Positions 17,310 to 26,064 of a stretch of 64,000 nucleotides of DNA are shown piece by piece. Positions within the stretch are counted from its first letter, which is position 1; each line of letters opens with the position of its first letter. This DNA is from JAKJEP01 sp964580995 (GTDB lineage Bacteria > Planctomycetota > Phycisphaerae > Sedimentisphaerales > SM23-30). The stretch covers positions 1 to 64,000 of the forward strand of contig CAZOMV010000008.1 of NCBI GenBank assembly GCA_964580995.1, written 5' to 3'. Under the pieces are notes generated by a model. It was not told the DNA's origin. It searched no databases and worked only from the letters and a program-made list of their open reading frames with translations. The position numbers were made by a program, and so were the translations under genes.

Positions 17310-18275
17310 ATGAAAACCGTAAAGCTAAATTTCACGTGGAAAACGTTTCTAATGATTGTGTTGGGATTGGGATTGTGTGACCGGGTACGGGCGGAAGAAC
17401 CGAAGACAGAGGCACCCGGAGCCGCTGCTCCTGCGGTCATTGAGGATCAGAAGACGGCCCCAGCCGAGGAACCGGTGCAGCCGTTGACGGCGGTCATTAC
17501 CGAAATTAGCGGCAAACACGTCCAGTTTAGTACGGATAACGGCAAAACCTTTGCGGCGGCTCAGAACGGAACCAAACTGGGCAAGGACGACCTGGTGCGA
17601 ACCGGCTTCGGCAGTAGCTGCAAAGTGAGTTTCGGCGGCAATTCCATTTTGCAGATTGAGGCGTTGTCCTCCGTTCGTATTTCCGACTATATGGGGAACC
17701 AGAAGAAGGAAATCGTGCGTGCCCGCCTGCAGTATGGGGCGGTTCGTTGCGGCGTGGAGAAGGGCCGTATTCAATCGGATACGAAAATCAGTACGCCGGT
17801 ATCCACGATGAGTATTCGCGGGACGATTATTTATGTGGAATACGATCCGGGGACCCGACGGTGCCTGCTGGGTGTGGATGAGGACGGTCCTGCGATTGCC
17901 AGTACCTTTTCCCGACGGGGCTGCTCCGATTGTGGGGATTCCGACCAGCCGGCGGACCGAAACTATGAATTGAGCGAGGGAATGAAAACCAATTGCTCAT
18001 TGAGCCGATACTTGGAACTGGTCGCTTTCGACCGGAAGGTATGGGTTACCGGGAATCATACCTTCGGCGATATAACCGATGCCGAAGCAGCCTCCATTGT
18101 TCAAATCGGCGGATTTTATGAACCAACCGATGGCGCTCTGGAATACAGTGACCAGCGGGTCATTCCCTCCCAGGAGATTTCGAATGGAGAAATCGACTTC
18201 CCCGACGGCGACATTCCGGTCGGCGGCTCAACTCTTCCGCCCGTTGATTCCCCATCGGCTGAAATCCCCCAATAA
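17310..18275 (+). CDS. Exported FecR-domain protein
   Basis: Start ATG 17310, nine bases after AGGAG. A signal peptide (residues ~1-27) precedes an Ala/Pro-rich linker and a FecR domain (~residues 60-190): DLVRTGFGSSCKVSF, a SVRISDYMG stretch, KISTPVSTMSIRGTIIYVEY. The C-terminal third has Cys (GCSDCGD) and an acidic/Pro-rich tail. FecR domains sense periplasmic signals; this form lacks a cytoplasmic anti-sigma segment and is wholly exported. It lies 42 bases before a CHASE2 cyclase, a pairing also seen in other bacteria, so it may feed that sensor (inference). Confidence 0.82.
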   Translation: MKTVKLNFTWKTFLMIVLGLGLCDRVRAEEPKTEAPGAAAPAVIEDQKTAPAEEPVQPLTAVITEISGKHVQFSTDNGKTFAAAQNGTKLGKDDLVRTGFGSSCKVSFGGNSILQIEALSSVRISDYMGNQKKEIVRARLQYGAVRCGVEKGRIQSDTKISTPVSTMSIRGTIIYVEYDPGTRRCLLGVDEDGPAIASTFSRRGCSDCGDSDQPADRNYELSEGMKTNCSLSRYLELVAFDRKVWVTGNHTFGDITDAEAASIVQIGGFYEPTDGALEYSDQRVIPSQEISNGEIDFPDGDIPVGGSTLPPVDSPSAEIPQ

Positions 18276-18317
18276 GTCAGAAAATCCGGATGGACATGGC
18301 CAATAGAGCATAACGGA

Positions 18318-20963
18318 ATGATAGATCACTTGCGGGCGAGAGTTACTTGGCGGGATCGGCGGCTCACGGGCAGGGCCGCTTCTCGTTGTGGGGCTGCTCG
18401 TACCGGGATTCTGATCGGTATTCTGGTTACGGTGGTATTTGCTTTTCTCTCGCAATTTCTGGTGGACAATTATCTGGAATTGAAGCTGCTGGATTACCGC
18501 TATCGAAATTTTTCGAACCTGCCGGTCGATCCTTCCATTGTTCATATCGATATTGATGACAAGAGCCTGGAACAGTTGCATCGCTGGCCCTGGCCCCGCC
18601 GCTATCTGGCCCAGCTCATCTCGCTCTGCCGGGAAGCCGGCGCCCGGCAGGTCGTGCTCGATATTATCATGCCCGAAGAAAACGCCATCGAGCTAACCCG
18701 CGCCGATCTTTCCAATGTCAGCTCCTTCGAGCCGGTCCCGCCGATTATCGGGGAGCCGCAGGTCGAAGTCACCGATAACGACCGCATCATGGCGCAGGCC
18801 ATTCGCCAGGCCGGGAATGTGGTGATTCCCTATCATGCGACTATTATGGACCAAACCACGGCGGCCCCCGTGAGTGGGAAAAAATTATTGGAATTTGAAA
18901 AGGTCAAATCCTTCATTGCCGCCGATCCCAACGCCAGCTTTGAAAAAGTCTATCAGCAACTGCGCCCCGACAAAAGCGTTTATTCTCGCGACGTCGAGTA
19001 CGAATCCCTGCTGAACTGTTATATTTATTGCCTTTCGGAATATTATCTTTCCCCGTTTTTTATGCCATTTTCGCCGGAAGAGATCAAAACCCGCCTGCCC
19101 GATTTAGGCCCGCTGACCTTTCCGATCCCGCAGTTCGCCCGGGAGATCAGCAACAGCGGTTTTGCGACCGCCTATATCGACCGCGACGGCACCGCCCGCC
19201 GCATTCCACTGATCGCCCAGCGGGAAGGCCGGCTGCACAAACAGCTTTCCTTTACGGTCGCCTGCCGGATGCTCGGCATCGAAGATAAGGACATCGACCT
19301 CTCCCACCGCCGGAAAATCGGGATCCCCAAACTAAAGCTCGAAATCCCGCTGGATGAAAACGGCGCGATGCTGATTTCCTGGCCCCGCGAGCACTGGACG
19401 AAGACGGGCAACCATTATCCGATCCTGCTGGTGGGAAAAATCTGGATGGCGCAGAAGGATCAGCATAATAATCAGCGCTGCCTGGATAGGATTGACAATA
19501 TCCGGTATCAGCTCAGCACCCTTCCAGCCGGCGAAGACGAACTCGATGAGGACTCGAAGGCCCAGGTTCGGCAAATGCGGGAAAATCTCAAAATGCTGGG
19601 CGATCCGAATGAGTTGCTGGAGGCGAAAGAGAACTTAACGCGGCAAATCGAAGAAGACAAAAAGATTTTACGCAAGATCGTTCAGGACAAAGTGGTTTTT
19701 GTCGGCTCAATAGCTACCGGTGTGCCGGATTTTGTCGTTTCCCCGCTGGACAAGCGTACCCCCGGCGTGGTGGTCCATGCCAACATCCTCAATACCATTT
19801 TGCAGTGGTATTTTTTCCGTACCCCTCATCATCCGCTGATGGATACGCTGGTAATTATCCTGGTGGGTGCGATCATGACGATGATTACGGCCTATTACCG
19901 GCCTCTGGTCAGCGGGCTGGGCGTGATCTTTTTTACTCTGCTGATTATCTGGGTCAATTTTGCCTTGGCGTTCGGCAAAGCCCATTATTGGCTGAATGTG
20001 GTGAATCCCGTGGTCGTCACGATTGTAACGTTCGTGGCGGTCACCTTCTATCGCCAGATCACCGAGGGCAAAGCCCGCCGCCGCATTACCGCCCGCTTCA
20101 AGCAATATACCTCCCCGGCGGTGGTGGACCGGATTGTCAGCTCCGGCGCGGAATTGAGCCTGGCCGGCGAAACCCGGCAGATCAGTTGCTATTTTTCCGA
20201 CCTGGCCGGCTTCACCACCATCAGCGAAAAACTTGGGCCGGAAAAAACCGTTTCCGTTTTGAATATCTACCTGGACCGCATGACCGAAGTCCTCGACCGC
20301 CATTTTGCCACCGTCAATAAATTCCAGGGCGACGGGATCTTCGCCTTTTTCGGCGCTCCCATCGCCCAGCCGGACCACAGCCGCCTGGCCTGCCTGGCCG
20401 CGCTGGATACCCAGGCGGAATTGCGGCAACTGGTCGAGCAGCAGCGGCAAACCGATCCCCTTTTCCCGCCCCTCAAAATGAGGGTCGGCATCAGTACCGG
20501 CGAAGTGGTGGTGGGGGACTGCGGTTCCCATCGGCGTTTTGACTATACCGCCATCGGCGATACGGTCAATCTGGGCGCCCGGCTGGAAAGTGCCAACAAA
20601 TATTTCGGCACAAAAATCATGATCTGCCAAAACTGTTACCGCCAGAACCAGGAGACCATCGAGGCCCGCTGCCTCGGCGCCGTCCGCGTCGTCGGCAAAA
20701 AACAGGGAATCGGGGTCTATGAGCTGCTGGGCCGCAAAGGCGATCTGGACCCCGATACCCGGCAATTCGTCAGCCTGTTCGAATCCGCCGTGCGGTATTT
20801 CCAAAACCGGGAATTCGCCAAAGCCGCCGAAAATCTGGACTGCTGCCTCCAGTCCCGCCCCCACGACAAAGCCGCCCTCCTCTATCAAAAAACCATCCAA
20901 TCCCTCTTCCAAACCGGCATCCCCGACTCCTTCGACGGCTGCCTGGAATTGACGGAAAAATAA
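18318..20963 (+). CDS. CHASE2-domain adenylate/guanylate cyclase
   Basis: 881 residues. One N-terminal membrane segment (~29-52), a periplasmic CHASE2 domain (~55-490; DPSIVHIDIDDKSLEQL, VVFVGSIATGVPDF), three further membrane segments (~503-580), then a class III cyclase domain (~615-800). Catalytic metal aspartates are in FSDLAGFT and FQGDGIFAFFG; the dimer/transition-state region is DYTAIGDTVNLGARLE. The Lys in NKFQGD and the Thr in DYTAIGD fit adenylate cyclases of the bacterial IIIb-like type, so cAMP is the likelier product. The C terminus has a short TPR-like helical tail. C-ending codons dominate, unlike the genes to the left. Confidence 0.92.
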   Translation: MIDHLRARVTWRDRRLTGRAASRCGAARTGILIGILVTVVFAFLSQFLVDNYLELKLLDYRYRNFSNLPVDPSIVHIDIDDKSLEQLHRWPWPRRYLAQLISLCREAGARQVVLDIIMPEENAIELTRADLSNVSSFEPVPPIIGEPQVEVTDNDRIMAQAIRQAGNVVIPYHATIMDQTTAAPVSGKKLLEFEKVKSFIAADPNASFEKVYQQLRPDKSVYSRDVEYESLLNCYIYCLSEYYLSPFFMPFSPEEIKTRLPDLGPLTFPIPQFAREISNSGFATAYIDRDGTARRIPLIAQREGRLHKQLSFTVACRMLGIEDKDIDLSHRRKIGIPKLKLEIPLDENGAMLISWPREHWTKTGNHYPILLVGKIWMAQKDQHNNQRCLDRIDNIRYQLSTLPAGEDELDEDSKAQVRQMRENLKMLGDPNELLEAKENLTRQIEEDKKILRKIVQDKVVFVGSIATGVPDFVVSPLDKRTPGVVVHANILNTILQWYFFRTPHHPLMDTLVIILVGAIMTMITAYYRPLVSGLGVIFFTLLIIWVNFALAFGKAHYWLNVVNPVVVTIVTFVAVTFYRQITEGKARRRITARFKQYTSPAVVDRIVSSGAELSLAGETRQISCYFSDLAGFTTISEKLGPEKTVSVLNIYLDRMTEVLDRHFATVNKFQGDGIFAFFGAPIAQPDHSRLACLAALDTQAELRQLVEQQRQTDPLFPPLKMRVGISTGEVVVGDCGSHRRFDYTAIGDTVNLGARLESANKYFGTKIMICQNCYRQNQETIEARCLGAVRVVGKKQGIGVYELLGRKGDLDPDTRQFVSLFESAVRYFQNREFAKAAENLDCCLQSRPHDKAALLYQKTIQSLFQTGIPDSFDGCLELTEK

Positions 20964-20968
20964 TCGAC

Positions 20969-21670
20969 ATGAATACAAGTACTATTTATGAAGATGGGAC
21001 CTATCTGAGTAAAAACCCAACCTGGCATGCGGAAGATTCGCCGTGGAAGGCGAAACAAATCGGCAAGATGCTCAGGAAAAACAATATTACTCCCTCCACC
21101 ATCTGTGAAATTGGCTGTGGGGCAGGCGAAATATTGAACTGCTTAACACACGACTACGGCGAGAAGGTTTTGTTTTCCGGTTATGAGATTTCCCCGCAAG
21201 CTTTTGAAATCTGTAAAAAGAAAGAAAAGCAGAATCTTCATTTTTATCTCAAAGACTTGCTGGACGAAAAAGAGGCTTCATTCGACGTGGTTATGGCTAT
21301 GGATGTGTTCGAGCATGTGGAAGATTACTTTGGGTTTCTTCGCAAACTTCGAACCAAAGGAGAATACAAGATATTTCATATTCCTCTGGATTTGTCCGTG
21401 AAAGTGGTTTTACGCAGTTCGCTCCTCCTGGCACGCCGGGTATCCGTAGGCCATATTCACTACTTTACCAGGGAAACCGCCTTGGCGACTTTGCAGGACA
21501 CCGGATATGAAGTAGTGGATTATTTCTATACGAGCAGTTCGTTGGAGCTTCCGCATCGCGGCTGGAAGTCGAATCCGCTGAATCCGCTCCGGAAATTGTT
21601 TTTTTTCATTCATCAGGATCTGGCGGTAAGAATCCTCGGTGGATTCTCGCTGCTGGTTTTGGCCAAATAA
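20969..21670 (+). CDS. Class I SAM-dependent methyltransferase
   Basis: 233 residues. The SAM-binding motif I is ICEIGCGAGEIL (~residue 47), motif II around FSGYEISPQAF and motif IV DVVMAMDVFEHVEDY, as in the UbiE/BioC-like methyltransferase fold. The C terminus is hydrophobic (LAVRILGGFSLLVLA) and may contact membrane. The gene starts five bases after the cyclase stop, but its codon use is more AT-rich, so it may be a later neighbour rather than part of the signalling unit. Substrate unknown. Confidence 0.8.
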   Translation: MNTSTIYEDGTYLSKNPTWHAEDSPWKAKQIGKMLRKNNITPSTICEIGCGAGEILNCLTHDYGEKVLFSGYEISPQAFEICKKKEKQNLHFYLKDLLDEKEASFDVVMAMDVFEHVEDYFGFLRKLRTKGEYKIFHIPLDLSVKVVLRSSLLLARRVSVGHIHYFTRETALATLQDTGYEVVDYFYTSSSLELPHRGWKSNPLNPLRKLFFFIHQDLAVRILGGFSLLVLAK

Positions 21671-21684
21671 CCGGATCGCTGACA

Positions 21685-22962
21685 CTAATGATCGCAGACA
21701 TTCTCGCCGGTTGCCAGGCTTCCGTCCAGATAGGCCCGGACCACCGTCTCCGGCTCCTCGCTGCCGGCCCCGGTAATTACGGCGATCTGCCGCTGGCCGA
21801 ATAATTCCTGGGCGCGTGCCCCCATTCCCCCGCAGATAATCTGCTGCACACCCTTTTCCCCCAGCCAGCGCGGCAGCAGCCCCGGCTCGTGTGCCGGCGC
21901 GGCCACCAAATCCCGATTCAGGATTTTCTCGGTTGTCGGGTCCACATCAAAAATGGCAAACTGCTCGCAATGCCCGAAATGCATCGCCAGCTTGCCGCCG
22001 GTCACGGGTACCGCAATTCGCATGGTGTCCGTCCTTTCTTCCTGTTTTTCTGGTGACTGTTTTTTTCCCTTATGGGATTGGGTTAATTCCAGAATCGGCT
22101 CGGCAATCTTTTCCAACGCCTGGGCCGCCTCGGTTTTCGCATAGTGATACACATACGGTTCCCCCGCATCGCCCGCCAGGCACACCCGCGGATCGATCGG
22201 CACCCGCCCCAGAAACGGCACCGACATTTCCGCCGCCATCTTTTCGCCGCCCCCGGTACTGAAAATATCCGTCACCTTGCCGCAATGCGGACAGGCAAAG
22301 CCGCTCATATTTTCCACCACCCCCAGCACCGGCAATTGCAATTGCCGGCAGAAGGTAATGGACTTGCGAACATCCGACAGCGAAAGCTCCTGCGGCGAGG
22401 TGACAATCACCGCTCCGGTCAGGTTCGGGATAAGCTGGCAGACGGACAGCGGTTCGTCCCCCGTGCCCGGCGGCGAATCGATCACCAGATAATCCAGCTT
22501 GCCCCATTCCACATTCTTGAGAAACTGCTTGATGATCCCCATCTTCATCGGCCCGCGCCAGATCATCGCATCATCCCGGTTCTGCAGCAGAAACCCGATG
22601 GACATGACCTTCAGATTCTCACCCGCCGCCAGCGGCAGAATCTGTCCCGCGCGAATCTCCACCTTTTTCCCTTCCAGCTTCAGCAGCCGGGGGATGCTCG
22701 GCCCGTGAATATCCACATCCAGCAGGCCCACCGAATACCCGGACAGGCTCAGCGTCACCGCCAGATTGACCGCCACCGTGCTCTTGCCCACCCCGCCTTT
22801 GCCGGACATCACGAGTATCTTGTGGTCAATCTGGTCCAGCCGCTCTGCCAGCATCTGATTCTCCATAAATTCATCCAGATTCTCTTCCACCTCTCCATGA
22901 CCGCAGGAACCGGCCGAACAGGAATCCTGGGAACAACCGCTTTTGCATGTTTCGTCTGTCAT
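21685..22962 (-). CDS. Mrp/NBP35-type Fe-S carrier ATPase fused to NifX/ORP-like domain (MrpORP-like)
   Basis: 425 residues. A Cys-rich N terminus (CKSGCSQDSC) leads to an Mrp/ApbC P-loop domain (~48-290): GKGGVGKSTVAVNL, DVDIHGPS, DSPPGTGDE and the metal motif FACPHCG. A Lys/Glu linker joins it to a C-terminal dinitrogenase iron-molybdenum-cofactor domain (~312-425; MRIAVPVTGGKLAMHFGHCEQF, IICGGMGARAQELF). The same fusion is known as MrpORP in Desulfovibrio, where it acts with the orange protein and MinD-like ATPases. The ATG follows the upstream TAA directly. Last gene of the seven-gene cluster. Fe-S or metal-cofactor delivery is the likely role. Confidence 0.9.
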   Translation of the reverse strand: MTDETCKSGCSQDSCSAGSCGHGEVEENLDEFMENQMLAERLDQIDHKILVMSGKGGVGKSTVAVNLAVTLSLSGYSVGLLDVDIHGPSIPRLLKLEGKKVEIRAGQILPLAAGENLKVMSIGFLLQNRDDAMIWRGPMKMGIIKQFLKNVEWGKLDYLVIDSPPGTGDEPLSVCQLIPNLTGAVIVTSPQELSLSDVRKSITFCRQLQLPVLGVVENMSGFACPHCGKVTDIFSTGGGEKMAAEMSVPFLGRVPIDPRVCLAGDAGEPYVYHYAKTEAAQALEKIAEPILELTQSHKGKKQSPEKQEERTDTMRIAVPVTGGKLAMHFGHCEQFAIFDVDPTTEKILNRDLVAAPAHEPGLLPRWLGEKGVQQIICGGMGARAQELFGQRQIAVITGAGSEEPETVVRAYLDGSLATGENVCDH

Positions 22963-23862
22963 TTAGTTCTCCCGGCGTAACGCCGCTTCAAGTTTCTGCC
23001 ACATCGCCGCTATGGCCAAAGCAACCGCTGCTTTCGGATCGTATTCTACCACCGTCTGCTGGGCGATCTGGGCCTTGGATACCGAGGGATCATAGGGAAT
23101 TTTTCCCGCGATTCCAATTTTCTTTTCTTCGCAAAACTGCTCTATTTTTTCCGTCATCATAAGATTGATATCATATTTGTTCAAACACACTATCATCGGG
23201 ATCGAAAAGTGATTCACCAGTTGGACCAGCCGCTCCAGATCGTGCAGCGCTGACAGGGTCGGTTCGGTAACCGCCAGTACCAAATCCACCCCCGTGGTCG
23301 AGGCGATGACCGGACAGCCGATCCCCGGCGGGCCGTCGATTATCACGTAGTCGCGGTTTTCCTTTTCCGCCCACTCTCTGGCCTGCTGGCGGACCAGACT
23401 GACCAGCTTGCCCGAATTCCCCTGCCCGATCCCCAGCCGGGCATGGACCATCGGCCCGCACCGGCTCTGCGACAAAAACCACTGCCCGCCGTCCTGCTCG
23501 GAAAAATCAATCGCGTGTATTGGGCAGAACGTCACGCACACCCCGCAGCCCTCGCAGGAGATCGGATCAATCGTGAAAAAGTAACGGCTGCCCGGTTCCC
23601 TTTCGTTTTTTTTCACCGCGTGGAACCGGCAATAGGCCAGACACGCCCCGCATCCGATACAGTCCTCCTGCCGGATGCTCGCCTTTTTACCTCCCGGAAA
23701 GGTCTCCTGCCGCACCACTTGCGGCGTCAGCACCAAGTGCAGGTCCGCGGCATCCACATCGCAGTCCACCACCACCGCCCGCCCGGACAGCACCGCCAGG
23801 CTCGCCGTGAGGCTGGTCTTGCCCGTCCCGCCCTTGCCGCTGATGACTACCAGTTCCTTCAT
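22963..23862 (-). CDS. MinD/ParA-type ATPase with 2[4Fe-4S] ferredoxin insert (second copy)
   Basis: 299 residues. Deviant Walker A VISGKGGTGKTSL at the N terminus, DCDVDAAD, then an inserted bacterial ferredoxin (~65-120) with two cluster motifs, CIGCGACLAYCRFH and CEGCGVCVTFCPIH, then DGPPGIGCPV. The architecture matches ORP-associated MinD-like proteins. It lies 20 bases after the DsrE-like gene and is followed immediately by the Mrp fusion (TAA then ATG). It is paralogous to the ATPase at 24199-25128, so the two may act as a heterodimer (inference). Confidence 0.92.
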   Translation of the reverse strand: MKELVVISGKGGTGKTSLTASLAVLSGRAVVVDCDVDAADLHLVLTPQVVRQETFPGGKKASIRQEDCIGCGACLAYCRFHAVKKNEREPGSRYFFTIDPISCEGCGVCVTFCPIHAIDFSEQDGGQWFLSQSRCGPMVHARLGIGQGNSGKLVSLVRQQAREWAEKENRDYVIIDGPPGIGCPVIASTTGVDLVLAVTEPTLSALHDLERLVQLVNHFSIPMIVCLNKYDINLMMTEKIEQFCEEKKIGIAGKIPYDPSVSKAQIAQQTVVEYDPKAAVALAIAAMWQKLEAALRREN

Positions 23863-23881
23863 GAAAACCTTCCTATCAGCT

Positions 23882-24202
23882 TTATACGGTGATTACCTTG
23901 TCAGAATCCCGGATGATTTCATAATGATCTTTGAGGGTGGAAAGCGGACAAATTTCCGAACCGCTGGAATGTCGCAATTTCAGGCAGGTGCCGCAGGCCA
24001 GAAACTGCCCGCCGGCGTCCAGGACTTTTTGGGCCTGTCCGCGCACGTTAAATTTCGGATCGTCGATCCGATCTATTTCCACCCCTCGGCCTGAAAGAAA
24101 AATTCGCACCGAATCACCCTGCTGCAGGCTGTACAAGGCCAGACGAAGTACGTTGAATACGGTTTCCGGTTCGGTTTGGGTTATGATATTGCCTACTTTC
24201 AT
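23882..24202 (-). CDS. DsrE/TusD-like small sulfur-carrier-fold protein
   Basis: 106 residues, the size of a single DsrE-fold domain. MKVGNIITQTEPETVFNVLRL starts the fold; a Cys pair in FLACGTCLKLR (~residue 69) and a later Cys in SEICPLS are placed like the sulfur-carrying cysteines of DsrE/TusD-type proteins. The start overlaps the stop of the preceding ATPase gene (ATGA), so it is translated in step with it. A sulfur-relay role in cluster assembly is inferred from context. Confidence 0.78.
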   Translation of the reverse strand: MKVGNIITQTEPETVFNVLRLALYSLQQGDSVRIFLSGRGVEIDRIDDPKFNVRGQAQKVLDAGGQFLACGTCLKLRHSSGSEICPLSTLKDHYEIIRDSDKVITV

Positions 24203-25128
24203 AAAATTTCTCCTGTTTGAGGTCGGAAGAGACTGTTTGCCGAACCTTCAACAGTCAGATGTTCCGTGATTTTTTGCGCTTCGCCGGGTACTCTTCCCAG
24301 ACTACTGGCAATGTCATGCAAAACGCCGCGAAAAGTCTCCCGCAACTTCGGTTCCGCCTCAACAATCGTTCGGCCCTGCGAATAGGCCTCCGCGATTTTC
24401 CGGTCGTCGGGAATCTGCATGAGAATGGGTATGGATTCAGCGCGGCAGTAGTCCGCCACCCGGTTATCGCCGATATCAGCGCGGTTGATAATCACACCAA
24501 AAGCCAGACCGAGCTGACGCATCGTCTCGACCGCCAGCGTCAAATCATGCAGACCGAATGGCGTCGGCTCCGTCACTAGAATTACATAATCGCTGCCCTG
24601 TACCGCCGCGATCACCGGACAGGAGGTCCCCGGCGGGCAATCAATCAGATTCAAACGATCATTTTGAAGGCCTTCTTTCACTGCCTGAATCAGCGGCGGC
24701 GCCATCGTCTCCCCGATCCGCAGCCGGCCCTGATGAAATTGGATGTCGCCCGCCCGGCCTTTCTCCCGCACACCCACCTCCCGGCCAATTTCGCGAATGG
24801 CCCCCTGCGGGCAGATGTGCAGACAGCCGCCGCACCCGTGACAAAGCTCCGGAAACGTCAGCACCGATTTCTTCAGAACCACAATCGCGCTGAATTGACA
24901 AATCGACGAGCACTTGCCGCATAAATCGCACTTGCTGCTATCGACTTCCGGAACTGGAACACAAACCGGCTCGGAGCTTTGGATCTGCGGCTTCAAAAAA
25001 ATATGACAGTTCGGTTCTTCCACATCGCAATCCAGCAGACGCACCGCCTGGGGCGCACTGACCGCCAGCCCCACCGCAATCGTCGTCTTGCCCGTTCCGC
25101 CTTTGCCGCTGGCAATCGCTATCCTCAA
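24199..25128 (-). CDS. MinD/ParA-type ATPase with 2[4Fe-4S] ferredoxin insert (first copy)
   Basis: 309 residues from a TTG start that overlaps the previous stop by four bases (TTGA). Walker A IASGKGGTGKTTIAV, then DCDVEEPNC, a ferredoxin insert (~60-118) with CDLCGKCSSICQFS and CHGCGGCLHICPQG, then DCPPGTSCPV. As in its paralogue at 22963-23862, the ferredoxin sits between the Walker A region and the rest of the P-loop domain. Such proteins could couple ATP hydrolysis to electron or cluster transfer. Confidence 0.92.
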   Translation of the reverse strand: MRIAIASGKGGTGKTTIAVGLAVSAPQAVRLLDCDVEEPNCHIFLKPQIQSSEPVCVPVPEVDSSKCDLCGKCSSICQFSAIVVLKKSVLTFPELCHGCGGCLHICPQGAIREIGREVGVREKGRAGDIQFHQGRLRIGETMAPPLIQAVKEGLQNDRLNLIDCPPGTSCPVIAAVQGSDYVILVTEPTPFGLHDLTLAVETMRQLGLAFGVIINRADIGDNRVADYCRAESIPILMQIPDDRKIAEAYSQGRTIVEAEPKLRETFRGVLHDIASSLGRVPGEAQKITEHLTVEGSANSLFRPQTGEIL

Positions 25129-25499
25129 GGGGTTGTTCCCTCCCAGTGGCCTTCCACATCGGCACTGGCCGCCGGTTTGAGTTCACCTTTTTGGTACTGA
25201 TCCAGCACTTCCCGAACGGTTCCTTTTCCTCCGGTAATGACCGGTATCCCGGCTGCCGCCAGCACCCGAAAGGCCTTCGGTCCGCAATGACCGGTGATGA
25301 CTGCCTCCGCCCCCGACCGGCAGATGGCCTCTGCCGCCTGAATCCCCGCCCCCTGGCTGAGATCCCGGTTGCTGTGGTTGTCGCTTACGGTAAAGTCACC
25401 CGTTTCCAGGTCCATCAACACCAGATAGTTGGCGCGGCCCAGCCGGATATCCAGCGGGCTGTCCAGGCTTTCACCTGACGAGGTTATGGCAATTTTCAT
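25125..25499 (-). CDS. NifX/ORP-like dinitrogenase cofactor-domain protein
   Basis: Start set at the ATG at 25499 (GGAG just upstream), giving 124 residues; a longer open frame runs back into the dispersed repeat and is unlikely to be coding. The product is one NifX/NafY-fold domain: MKIAITSSGESLDSPLDIRLG, NYLVLMDLETGDF, GIQAAEAICRSGAEAVITGHCGPKAF split across the middle, and a C-terminal KGTVREVLDQYQKG. It corresponds to the orange protein (ORP), which binds an Mo-Cu cluster in Desulfovibrio; metal content here is unknown. Its stop overlaps the next ATPase start. Confidence 0.85.
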   Translation of the reverse strand: MKIAITSSGESLDSPLDIRLGRANYLVLMDLETGDFTVSDNHSNRDLSQGAGIQAAEAICRSGAEAVITGHCGPKAFRVLAAAGIPVITGGKGTVREVLDQYQKGELKPAASADVEGHWEGTTP

Positions 25500-25553
25500 T
25501 TTATTCTCCAGCGAATAAGGTTCAACGAGTTTTTGTAGCGGGCGTCTTACTTC

Positions 25554-25644
25554 TGACGCCAGCGTCAAAAGTTCTTCGATCCCTGGTTATTGGGAAGCCA
25601 GAGTCGTTTTTGAATGTCAATATCGACTTTTGGCGGTTTCGTCA
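25554..25644 (-). repeat. 91-bp dispersed intergenic repeat, copy B
   Basis: Minus-strand copy of the element at 11191-11281: 76 of 91 positions agree, with no gap. It begins with the TGA stop of the DUF5320 gene and fills most of the gap before the ORP-like gene. Just past its end GGCGTC (25541-25546) and GACGCC (25555-25560) form an additional inverted repeat. Confidence 0.8.
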
Positions 25645-25974
25645 CTTATCGGACATATCCGACAGATGCTGCTCTGCCTGCTGCATTTGTTTTTCCAGAA
25701 ATTCTTTGCGTTTTTGCCAGTATTCTTTTTCCTGACCGGGATCCGCCTCAAAAGGCGGGGTAACTCCCGCTGCCGCAATAGGGGCCGAACGCATCCAGCC
25801 GGTCTGCCCGGTCTGCCAGTACATATTGCGCCATCCGCGACCGCCCCCAAAATTCCCTCCGCCGCCGCATCCGCGGTTCATAAATCTGGCAGCCGGATAA
25901 CCGGCGCAAAATCCTGCCCCTCTTCCCGTCATTGGTCCGCTTCCCATCGGTCCTGTTCCATTACCTCTTGGCAT
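25642..25974 (-). CDS. DUF5320 family protein
   Basis: 110 residues. The start MPRGNGTGPMGSGPMTGRGAG is followed by FCAGYP, a Gly-rich region and a coiled-coil C terminus (EKEYWQKRKEFLEKQMQQAE). This Gly/Met-rich start plus C-terminal coiled coil is the DUF5320 pattern, a family found beside NifX-, MinD- and DUF134-like genes in anaerobes. Function unknown; the Cys residues may bind metal. 90 bases separate it from the DUF134 gene upstream. Confidence 0.82.
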   Translation of the reverse strand: MPRGNGTGPMGSGPMTGRGAGFCAGYPAARFMNRGCGGGGNFGGGRGWRNMYWQTGQTGWMRSAPIAAAGVTPPFEADPGQEKEYWQKRKEFLEKQMQQAEQHLSDMSDK

Positions 25975-26064
25975 CTCAATACCTCCAATCGCTAAAAAAG
26001 TTTCGGCCTGTGGCCGTATCCATAATTTTTATTTTTGCTCTTTTATTTTTATAAAATTTCTGTC

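Noticed and set aside
17000..19000. Skew change near 18 kb considered as a replication terminus
   Set aside because: The skew flips back at ~40 kb and again at 50.4 and 52.6 kb; no dif-like site was recognised.
19707..20978. 423-codon minus-strand open frame opposite the CHASE2 cyclase
   Set aside because: Antisense shadow; cyclase catalytic motifs on the plus strand settle the coding strand.
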